NCBI GenBank assembly: GCA_023136715.1
Contig: JAGLQT010000035.1
Span: forward strand, 1-5,268
DNA length: 5,268 nt
Direction: 5' to 3'
Source: Gammaproteobacteria bacterium
Lineage (GTDB): Bacteria; Pseudomonadota; Gammaproteobacteria; SZUA-229
A model generated the notes under the pieces. The model was not told the origin of the DNA and did no database searches. It worked only from the letters and a program-made list of their open reading frames with translations. Position 1 is the stretch's first letter; every line of letters starts with the position of its first letter. A program made the translations under genes and the position numbers. This document shows, piece by piece, positions 1-5,268 of the stretch.

Positions 1-95
1 GTGGTTATCCCGGTTACGGTGGTGGCTATCCTGCTTATGGTGGTGGCTATCCCGGTTATGGTGGTTATGGATACCCCGGCGGATTGGGTTGGTAG
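1..95 (+). CDS. 3' end of a Gly/Tyr/Pro-rich repeat protein (partial)
   Basis: This is the C-terminal end of a gene that begins outside the window. The open frame starts at base 3 and stops with TAG at 93-95. The visible 30 residues are almost entirely Gly, Tyr and Pro, built from a seven-residue repeat GYPGYGG (copy 2 has Ala for the second Gly), then a short tail ending GGLGW. Synonymous differences between copies (ggt/ggc, tat/tac, ccc/cct) and an intrinsic terminator 18 bases after the stop support real coding. Gly/Tyr-rich low-complexity tails occur in small secreted or envelope proteins and in some RNA-binding proteins. Without the N-terminus no function can be assigned. The main doubt is that only a fragment is visible. 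Confidence 0.7.
   Translation, partial: GYPGYGGGYPAYGGGYPGYGGYGYPGGLGW
3..65 (+). repeat. Three in-frame 21-bp tandem repeats encoding GYPGYGG
   Basis: Three consecutive 21-base units lie at 3-23, 24-44 and 45-65. Each encodes GYP(G/A)YGG and they differ mainly at third codon positions. A degenerate continuation (YGYPGG) follows. The unit length is a multiple of three, so copy-number change would keep the reading frame. More copies may lie upstream, outside the window. Confidence 0.8.
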
Positions 96-113
96 GAAAT
101 AACAACTAACATC

Positions 114-140
114 AAGCCCTCTTTTTAGAGGGCTTTTTTT
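114..140 (+). terminator. Rho-independent terminator of the Gly/Tyr-rich gene
   Basis: A perfect 9-bp stem, AAGCCCTCT (114-122) with AGAGGGCTT (127-135), encloses a TTTT loop and runs into a T tract ending at 140. It sits 18 bases after the + strand stop codon, so it ends that gene. On the - strand the stem is preceded by A residues, but what follows (GATGTTAGTTG) is only weakly T-rich. It could at best be a poor terminator for the protease gene that ends at 170. Confidence 0.92.
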
Positions 141-169
141 ATCAACATCAAAAACTCATTACAGATAAC

Positions 170-1552
170 TTATTCAACCTGAAAATAACCAATCCTGCCA
201 TTGCGGCACTCCAGAAGAACATTGCTGCCCTTACTCTTATCTAACACTGCCTGCAGCTCGTCTAATGTATGCACTTCTTTATCATTGGCAGTGACAATCA
301 TTTCACCTACCGGCCATTCAATGTCATCAGCCTGTGTTCCCTGATGAATATGCGTCACCACCAGCATCGGCTTTTCCTGATCGATGGTTTGTAACATATC
401 GATTTGTGCATTGGCATCAATTTGACGCATAGCTTCTATAATTTCATAACTCAATTCCTGAATAATCATGCCAAACACTTCGATGTATTTTCTCTCGGCA
501 ATGATAGGACGCGAAATAACACCTTTTCCCGGATTACGCATAGCCTTTGCGCTAGTCGTTTTAGTTTCACCATTTCTCAGATAAACAACTTCCACGTCAT
601 CACCAATGGGAATCAGCTTCATTACATCATAATTATTTTTATGCCTGAAGTGGCCTTCCTTGCCAATGACAATACCGTGCCGATCAAATTCAATACCATT
701 AATGGAAAGAATGACATCACGGGCCTTTATACCCGCAGCCTCAAGAAAACCATTGGCTTGCACCTTGGCAACGATCAAACCTTTGGCTTCTGATTGATTC
801 AATACTGAATTAAAGTTATCCGCATTTTTTTGTAGCTTGCCACCAATACCTGCAAAGTGCGGCTCGTTTTGTTTCAATAGATTTTCAATAATAATTTTTA
901 CAAAACTGGCTGGCGTAATAAAACCGATGTTCTCCGCATCAACCATAACCGCTGTATTCAAACCAACCACCTTGCCATTTTTACTAACGCTTGGCCCACC
1001 GGAGTTACCCGGATTAATCGCCGCATTAGTAACAAAACGTTCAGTTGTGTATTCTGATCCGGAGACAAAGTTAGTGATCTCACCACCAGAAATATTGGGC
1101 TCAACCATACCCATAGGGTAGCCGATCGCTTTGATTTCCTCACCACGTGACGGGCTGGCACCTTGCCAAAGTTCCAGATATTCGATATCTCTGATCGCAA
1201 GCTTTTTAAAGCGCTGTAACTCTTTATCGGTGAGCTTGATTAAGGCAACATCTGGCTCCAGTTTTTTCACCAGCCCTACCAGCTCCGCTTCAAATCTTTC
1301 TTCACTGGTAAGCATTGAGCTAACTTCAATCTTGCCACCGTTTCTGACCACATGCGCATTGGTGACGATATAGCCTTCAAGATGATTATATTTGACGAAA
1401 AATCCTGAACCCAACCAGACACCTGGTATTTTAATCGCCGGATTCATTACAGACTGAGTATCTTCTTCAATGTGACCTTCGACCTGAATTTGCACTACGC
1501 CATTCATCATCTCGCGAGCAACATCAGGAAGGTTATTTTTCTTTTTTGACAT
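170..1552 (-). CDS. HtrA/Deg-type serine protease with two PDZ-like regions, no signal peptide (Deg9/Deg10-like)
   Basis: Predicted trypsin-fold (MEROPS S1C) ATP-independent serine protease, 460 residues from the ATG at 1552. The triad is intact: His67 in TNAHVV, Asp101 in PDVALIKL and Ser184 in NPGNSGGP, with the DAENIGFITP segment that follows the active site in this family. A PDZ-like domain spans about 233-330 and a divergent second one about 385-458, including PVGEMIVTANDKEV. The N-terminus (MSKKKNN) is charged, with no hydrophobic segment, so a cytoplasmic location is inferred, unlike DegP or DegS. The long insert in PDZ1 and the DAENIG segment recall plant Deg9/Deg10 and their bacterial relatives; this rests on memory of the families, not a search. 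The frame also allows a TTG start at 1579 (469 residues), but that has no ribosome-binding site. The ATG has AAGG only one base away, too close to be a good site. The barrel gene diverges from it. Confidence 0.9.
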   Translation of the reverse strand: MSKKKNNLPDVAREMMNGVVQIQVEGHIEEDTQSVMNPAIKIPGVWLGSGFFVKYNHLEGYIVTNAHVVRNGGKIEVSSMLTSEERFEAELVGLVKKLEPDVALIKLTDKELQRFKKLAIRDIEYLELWQGASPSRGEEIKAIGYPMGMVEPNISGGEITNFVSGSEYTTERFVTNAAINPGNSGGPSVSKNGKVVGLNTAVMVDAENIGFITPASFVKIIIENLLKQNEPHFAGIGGKLQKNADNFNSVLNQSEAKGLIVAKVQANGFLEAAGIKARDVILSINGIEFDRHGIVIGKEGHFRHKNNYDVMKLIPIGDDVEVVYLRNGETKTTSAKAMRNPGKGVISRPIIAERKYIEVFGMIIQELSYEIIEAMRQIDANAQIDMLQTIDQEKPMLVVTHIHQGTQADDIEWPVGEMIVTANDKEVHTLDELQAVLDKSKGSNVLLECRNGRIGYFQVE

Positions 1553-1558
1553 GCCTTC

Positions 1559-1564
1559 ATTATA
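1559..1564 (-). promoter_or_regulatory. Possible -10 box (TATAAT) directly upstream of the protease ATG
   Basis: A perfect TATAAT on the - strand is separated by six bases (GAAGGC) from the ATG at 1552. By the usual -10 spacing, transcription would begin on or very near the A of that ATG, giving a leaderless mRNA. No good -35 match lies 16-18 bases upstream (GCCCTA at the 17-base spacing), and the region is AT-rich, so a chance match is quite possible. Confidence 0.25.
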
Positions 1565-1683
1565 TAAGTGTAAAAGCAAGATAGGGCATGTTTTCTTATA
1601 TTTATCTCTAAGATTACTTCGCTTACACTAAAGCAGACTTAAGCATTATTTTGTAGCACCATTTACTAATGACCACATCACAT

Positions 1684-1687
1684 GGAA
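1684..1687 (+). promoter_or_regulatory. Ribosome-binding site of the Omp85-like barrel gene
   Basis: GGAA lies seven bases before the ATG at 1695, a normal spacing. It selects this start over the out-of-frame ATG at 1682. Confidence 0.6.
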
Positions 1688-1694
1688 CGGCGAA

Positions 1695-2942
1695 ATGATA
1701 AAAATCATTATTTTTGGGATATTGTTAGCTTACTCTAACCAGTGCCTCTCTTTTGAGTGGCTACCCGAGCGCCGCAAAGACCAGAACCCCACCCAGCCTG
1801 CCCACCTGATTGTGCCACTGCCCTACAGCAAACCCGGCATTGGTGATGGTTTTGTTTTGATGGCTACGGTTTCAAATGTTGCAGAAACTACCGCCGACAT
1901 TACCGGTCTTTTCGTTACCGGTGATGCCGATGGCAGCATTATTAATGGCTCTGAAATACCGCTATTCTCCGATATTTTATTTCTTGATTTTTACTTACAG
2001 AACATCAACAGGGCTGCGGTCAGTAATTATTCAATTCGTGGCATCGGTAATACCAGTGAAGACGATTTCACGATTCTGGATTTAAGCGTCGCCGATGAAG
2101 CTACTGTTGAATTCAATTTAACGTTTTATGAACGGCGACTAAACTTCTATTATTCTTACAGGGACTTTGAATACCAGATTGATGCTATCAAAGATAATAA
2201 CGGGGCCCTCATTACCTCCTTTGGCCAACCTTATACAAATTCTGAAACCAGTGATAGTTTCAGAATCTCTGTCGATCTTACCGATGATTATCTTGATCCA
2301 AGAAAAGGACTCAGGCTTGATGTGGCTTATCAGGACAACGAAGCCATTAGCATTAACGACCCGGATTTTTACACGCTCAATTATATGATTCTGGGTTATG
2401 TACCTGTAGGCAAACTCGACACACTGGTACTGAACTATTACCAGTCAGATGCCCACGTCCGGCAACAGGGCAATATCGACCCCGCCAGCATTCGTGATGA
2501 GCTGGACATGAACTGTGCGCCAACAGATAGCCAATGCCTGGAGGCAGAACAGGAACTGGTAGATAACTTTATTAATGCAAGAACACACGGCACTTCATCA
2601 CCACTGGGTGGAGACCTGCGCCTGCGCTCGTTCCCGCAAAACCGGTATCAGGGTGCGCATACCGCCTTCATCGGTGCCGAGTACCGCTGGAATATAACGC
2701 AGGAAGCGACACCATTTGATTATTTTATCTGGAAGGATGTGCGCACCGGACTGCAGATGGCTTTCTTTGCTGAAATTGGTACAGTGTCAGAAACCTCTTC
2801 ACAGTTGTGGGATAGAACACGACACAGCCTTGGCGTTGGCTTCCGTTTGATCGCCGCCTCGGGCGCGGTCTATCGCGCGGATATTGCCACGGGTAAGGAA
2901 GGCGCTGAAGTGATTATAATTTTTGATTACCCGTGGGAATAA
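1695..2942 (+). CDS. BamA/TamA-family (Omp85-like) outer-membrane beta-barrel protein without POTRA domains
   Basis: Predicted exported outer-membrane barrel of 415 residues. Residues 1-19 form a signal peptide with an Ile/Leu-rich core and likely cleavage near CLS-F; Cys17 does not fit a lipobox. Barrel-like sequence begins near residue 38 (VPLPYSKPGIGDGF), leaving no room for POTRA domains. Omp85-like marks are the strand DLTDDYLDPRKGLRLDVAY at 194-212, the LGGDLRLRSFPQNRY segment at 304-318 followed by the strand AFIGAEYRW, and the final strands SLGVGFRL and AEVIIIFDYPW. The usual RG(F/Y) of loop 6 reads RSF here. Cys274 and Cys281 lie in a predicted loop just before it and could form a disulfide. 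The protein ends in WE rather than a terminal aromatic residue. Length suits a bare 16-strand barrel. It is divergent from the protease gene and convergent with the kinase gene, 20 bp away. Cargo or role is unknown; the family call rests on motifs only. Confidence 0.8.
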   Translation: MIKIIIFGILLAYSNQCLSFEWLPERRKDQNPTQPAHLIVPLPYSKPGIGDGFVLMATVSNVAETTADITGLFVTGDADGSIINGSEIPLFSDILFLDFYLQNINRAAVSNYSIRGIGNTSEDDFTILDLSVADEATVEFNLTFYERRLNFYYSYRDFEYQIDAIKDNNGALITSFGQPYTNSETSDSFRISVDLTDDYLDPRKGLRLDVAYQDNEAISINDPDFYTLNYMILGYVPVGKLDTLVLNYYQSDAHVRQQGNIDPASIRDELDMNCAPTDSQCLEAEQELVDNFINARTHGTSSPLGGDLRLRSFPQNRYQGAHTAFIGAEYRWNITQEATPFDYFIWKDVRTGLQMAFFAEIGTVSETSSQLWDRTRHSLGVGFRLIAASGAVYRADIATGKEGAEVIIIFDYPWE

Positions 2943-2962
2943 AATCATTCACTCCGCAACCA

Positions 2963-4288
2963 TTACTGATCGGGTGACAAACTAACCTGAACCCGAAGCC
3001 CGCCCAGTTCGAGCGAAGCATCAAACTGTAGTGTGCCGTTATAAAGCTCAACAATTTCTTTAACAATCGCTAAACCCAGCCCGTGACCAGGCAGGGATTC
3101 GTCAACACGGTGACCACGTTGAGTGAGCGCGGCGAGTTCTTCTTCTGTTACCCCAGCACCATCATCTTCAACAACAATGTGAATCACATCTGTTTGCTCA
3201 ATGGAACAATGCACACGGGTCTTTGTCCATTTGGCAGCGTTATCGAGCAGGTTACCCAGTAGCTCAAGCAGATCATGGCGATCGATATTGTTCAGGTTTT
3301 GCTGTGGCGCATGGTAATCAAACTTAATGTTTTTATCGTGATAAATACGTTCTAAAACTTTAATTAATGCAGGCAGTTCTTCTGCAGGATTAAAACGCTG
3401 CCCGGCGCTACCGGCACCCGCCAGTCTGGCGCGACTTAATTCATGCTCGATCTGTTGTTGCAGCACGGTCGTGTGTTGCTGCAGCTCCTGCCTGAGGGTC
3501 TCGGGTGTCTCGCTATGATCTGCCAGTTGAGTGAGCAAATTCAGCGGACCTTTTAAGGCGTGCGCAAGATTACCCAAAGCATTGCGTGAACGATCAAGCC
3601 GTTGCCCCATCACCATTAATAATCGATTAACTTCCACCACCAGCGGTTGCACTTCAAGCGGAACCGCTTCGGTAAGCTGGTCGATATCACCACGTTCCAG
3701 TTGTTCGATCTCCTGGCCAAGCTGCCGTAGTGGCGCAAAAGAGCTGCGCACAATATGTCGCTGGATAAATAAAATCAGGAATAAAAATATCACCGTCAGT
3801 GCCAGCAATAGCATCGCGTTTTCCAGAAGCCGTTGCTGTAATTGCGAAATATCTTCCGCCACCATGATGGTGACGTTTTGATTAGCCTTATGATAACCAC
3901 CCGCCCAAAGTATCAACGGCTGTTCGGCGGGGCCAGTGATGCGGTCCACTCGCTGCTCGCCGGTGGTCAGCCTGTTACCGCTCAACTCTACATCCCAGAG
4001 TGAACGCGAACGCAACACTTCACCTTTTTCGGTGAGCAGCAGAAAGTAGTGACCAGATAGTGGTTGCTGATAGATCGCCGAAAGCGAACCCTCGGCCAGC
4101 GTGGCTTTGCCATCAGCATCAAATTGCAGCGCTGCCAGTAAGCCTTCACCATCGTGTTCCAGACGCGAGACGACAAGGTCATCAATCATGCGTTGGTTCT
4201 GGTCGTAAATCAGCCAGCCAATTAAAGCCATCAGCAAAACAAGGCTCAAACCTAAACCGATATGCAGCCGTTGGCTCAGCGAATTCAC
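2963..4288 (-). CDS. Sensor histidine kinase of a two-component system (PhoQ/QseC-like architecture)
   Basis: Inner-membrane sensor kinase of 441 residues. Transmembrane helix 1 lies at about 10-28, a periplasmic sensor region at about 29-156 (with SGHYF and RSRSLWD, a pattern I recall from PhoQ-like kinases), helix 2 at about 157-176, and a HAMP linker at about 177-230. The H-box NLAHALKGPL carries the phospho-accepting His243. The ATPase domain has an N-box LLGNLLDNAAKW (Asn346, Asn350), G1 EDDGAGV (Asp376) and G2 GHGLGLAIV (401-409), all intact. At the H-box, the residue after His is Ala and the one four positions on is Gly, where HisKA kinases usually have Glu/Asp and Thr/Asn. The start is GTG at 4288. 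It overlaps the regulator's TAG by one base (TAGTG) and has GGGGA six bases upstream, so translation is probably coupled. The partner is the adjacent response regulator. The signal sensed is unknown. Confidence 0.95.
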   Translation of the reverse strand: MNSLSQRLHIGLGLSLVLLMALIGWLIYDQNQRMIDDLVVSRLEHDGEGLLAALQFDADGKATLAEGSLSAIYQQPLSGHYFLLLTEKGEVLRSRSLWDVELSGNRLTTGEQRVDRITGPAEQPLILWAGGYHKANQNVTIMVAEDISQLQQRLLENAMLLLALTVIFLFLILFIQRHIVRSSFAPLRQLGQEIEQLERGDIDQLTEAVPLEVQPLVVEVNRLLMVMGQRLDRSRNALGNLAHALKGPLNLLTQLADHSETPETLRQELQQHTTVLQQQIEHELSRARLAGAGSAGQRFNPAEELPALIKVLERIYHDKNIKFDYHAPQQNLNNIDRHDLLELLGNLLDNAAKWTKTRVHCSIEQTDVIHIVVEDDGAGVTEEELAALTQRGHRVDESLPGHGLGLAIVKEIVELYNGTLQFDASLELGGLRVQVSLSPDQ

Positions 4289-4953
4289 TACGCTTCCCCG
4301 CCAAAAATATAACCCTGACCACGCCGGGTCTCGATCAGCGATTTGCCAAGCTTCTGCCGCAGTCGTTTGATATAGGCTTCGATCACATTGCTATCGCGAT
4401 CGCTATCACCTTCATAAACATGCTCGGTGATTCGGGATTTGGAAAGCAGTTTGCCGGGGTTGATCATCATGTAACGCAGCAGGCGGAATTCGGTGCCGGT
4501 AAGCTCAATGGTTTCACCATCGGCCAGCTTCACACACTGGCGTTCTTCATCGAGTGTTAATCCTGCGACCGCCAATTGTGGTTCGCTGCGCTCCTGCGCC
4601 CTTCGCAACAAAGCATCGAGACGGGCGAGTAATTCTTCCTGATGAAAAGGTTTGCCCAGATAATCATCCGCACCGGCTTTCAGGCCATCAACCCGCTCGT
4701 GCCAGGCATCGCGTGCAGTGAGAACAATCACCGGCAAGGCACTGCCGGCCTTGCGCCAGTTCTGTAACACTTCCAGCCCCGGTCGCCCCGGCAGACCCAG
4801 ATCGAGTATCACCGCATCATAAGCTTCTTCTTCACCCTGAAACTGAGCATCGATACCATTATCAACCAGATCAACCGCATAACCGGCGGTGCGCAAATCC
4901 TGCCGCAAACGCGGACCAAGAATTGCATCGTCTTCCACCAGCAGCAATCTCAT
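4288..4953 (-). CDS. OmpR/PhoB-family response regulator, cognate to the adjacent kinase
   Basis: DNA-binding response regulator of 221 residues. The receiver domain (about 1-115) has the acidic pocket in LLVEDD (Asp8, Asp9), phospho-accepting Asp51 in VILDLGLPG, switch Thr79 in VLTARD and Lys101 in GKPF. The C-terminal winged helix (about 125-218) shows ELTGTEFRLL, the recognition-helix region with SNVIEAYIKRLRQKL, and the wing RRGQGYIF. This is the PhoP/QseB/PmrA-type layout, acting in the cytoplasm as a transcription factor. ATG at 4953 is chosen because GAGGA lies six bases upstream and the ATG overlaps the TGA of the PepSY gene by one base (TGATG). A TTG three bases earlier is in frame but too close to that site. 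Targets are unknown; autoregulation is common in this family, but the operon promoter lies outside the window. Confidence 0.96.
   Translation of the reverse strand: MRLLLVEDDAILGPRLRQDLRTAGYAVDLVDNGIDAQFQGEEEAYDAVILDLGLPGRPGLEVLQNWRKAGSALPVIVLTARDAWHERVDGLKAGADDYLGKPFHQEELLARLDALLRRAQERSEPQLAVAGLTLDEERQCVKLADGETIELTGTEFRLLRYMMINPGKLLSKSRITEHVYEGDSDRDSNVIEAYIKRLRQKLGKSLIETRRGQGYIFGGEA
4295..4299 (-). promoter_or_regulatory. Ribosome-binding site for the kinase GTG start
   Basis: GGGGA on the - strand, inside the last codons of the response regulator, sits six bases before the GTG at 4288. This decides the non-ATG start and supports reinitiation at the TAGTG overlap. Confidence 0.7.
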
Positions 4954-5258
4954 CAATCGTCCTCTTCACCGAGTGCTTCACCTGTTTTTGCATCGAACAA
5001 CAGCTCGCGCACCACACCCTGCTCATCAACCAGTTCCAGCTCGTACACTAAACGCCCCTGCTTAGATTCCAGCTCGGCCTCCAGCAATCGAAGCTTGCCC
5101 GATGCCTGACTATCAATCTTTTGCAACAGCTGTTCCAGCGCAATAATCTCACCACTCTTGACCAGATCACGCGCCCGCTCGTGGTCTTCATCAGCACAGG
5201 CATTGGCACCAATGAAGACACTAAAAAGCAGCGTTATTTGCAATAAGCCTTTCATCAT
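4953..5258 (-). CDS. Periplasmic PepSY-domain protein, first visible gene of the two-component operon
   Basis: Small exported protein of 101 residues (100 if the second of two tandem ATGs is used). Residues 1-22 form a signal peptide with a hydrophobic core LLQITLLFSVFIGA and a signal peptidase I site most likely after Ala-Cys-Ala22; the Cys has no Leu at -3, so a lipoprotein is unlikely. The rest is one PepSY domain (about 28-96): an amphipathic helix ARDLVKSGEIIALEQLLQKI, then beta strands with LVYELELVD, VVRELLFDA and the typical ending KTGEAL. The tail GEEDD is acidic. PepSY domains are linked to control of proteases or sensing at the cell envelope, and genes like this often precede OmpR-type two-component pairs. 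A role as periplasmic partner or output of the kinase is inferred. No clear ribosome-binding site is seen in the ten bases left upstream; the promoter is cut off by the window edge. Confidence 0.9.
   Translation of the reverse strand: MMKGLLQITLLFSVFIGANACADEDHERARDLVKSGEIIALEQLLQKIDSQASGKLRLLEAELESKQGRLVYELELVDEQGVVRELLFDAKTGEALGEEDD
4960..4964 (-). promoter_or_regulatory. Ribosome-binding site for the response regulator
   Basis: GAGGA on the - strand, within the end of the PepSY gene, is six bases from the ATG at 4953 and only three from the alternative TTG at 4956. This decides the start and supports translational coupling at TGATG. Confidence 0.7.
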
Positions 5259-5268
5259 CGTATTTCTA

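Noticed and set aside
1..65. Short direct repeats that might suggest a CRISPR array or satellite
   Set aside because: The units are contiguous 21-mers without spacers, stay in frame and differ at codon third positions, so they are protein-coding repeats.
404..1373. Three + strand open frames (80-129 residues) opposite the protease gene
   Set aside because: The - strand protease with its complete triad explains this region. The + strand products have no family features or convincing start sites.
1621..1645. Imperfect inverted repeat GCTTA ... TAAGC in the divergent intergenic region, considered as an operator
   Set aside because: The arms are only five bases with 14 between them in AT-rich DNA, which is likely by chance, and they match no operator I know.
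1641..1670. Candidate + strand promoter elements (CATTAT, TACTAA) for the barrel gene
   Set aside because: Neither has a good -35 partner at 16-18 bases, so I could not choose a promoter.
1744..1751. Cys17 of the barrel protein as a lipoprotein attachment site
   Set aside because: The residues before it (Ser-Asn-Gln) do not fit a lipobox, and the Leu-Ser-Phe that follows suits ordinary signal peptidase cleavage.
1876..2388. Two short + strand frames (69 and 73 residues) inside the barrel gene
   Set aside because: They are in another frame of a gene supported by a signal peptide and Omp85-like motifs from start to end.
3531..3881. A 116-residue + strand open frame opposite the kinase H-box and HAMP region
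   Set aside because: It is Ser/Arg/Cys-rich shadow sequence with no domain, and the kinase on the other strand is certain.
4060..4560. A 166-residue open frame on the + strand, antisense to the kinase and regulator genes
   Set aside because: It runs opposite two well-supported genes and has no recognisable domain. Long antisense frames are common opposite GC-richer coding sequence.

Overview
The window looks like ordinary chromosome from a Gram-negative bacterium, most likely a gammaproteobacterium. The signs are an outer-membrane beta-barrel of the Omp85 type and a PepSY protein / OmpR-type regulator / histidine kinase operon of a layout common in that class. Nothing here fixes a genus. By eye the left half (about 1-2960) is more AT-rich than the two-component operon on the right (about 2960-5268). 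There are no RNA genes, insertion sequences, integrases or CRISPR arrays.

Layout from left to right. (1) The 3' end of a Gly/Tyr/Pro-rich protein on the + strand (to 95), followed by a clear intrinsic terminator (114-140). (2) An HtrA/Deg-type serine protease on the - strand (170-1552). It has an intact His-Asp-Ser triad and two PDZ-like regions but no visible signal peptide, and it resembles the Deg9/Deg10 branch more than periplasmic DegP/DegS. (3) A divergent gene on the + strand (1695-2942), sharing a 142-bp intergenic region with the protease. It encodes an exported Omp85/BamA-TamA-like barrel with no POTRA domains. (4) A convergent - strand operon read from the right edge: PepSY periplasmic protein (4953-5258), OmpR-family response regulator (4288-4953) and sensor histidine kinase (2963-4288). 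Its genes are joined by one-base stop/start overlaps, TGATG and TAGTG, each with a good ribosome-binding site.

How the parts work together. The operon is a self-contained envelope-sensing unit: the kinase reads a periplasmic signal and phosphorylates the regulator, and the PepSY protein is a plausible periplasmic accessory or target. The protease and barrel genes share an upstream region and may be co-regulated, but the protease seems to lack an export signal, so direct action on the barrel is not supported.

I did not find a convincing unknown system. The points most worth a second look are the apparently cytosolic Deg9-like protease with a possible leaderless start, the POTRA-less barrel with an altered RG(F/Y) motif and a cysteine pair, and the kinase H-box that lacks both usual catalytic side chains next to the phospho-accepting histidine.
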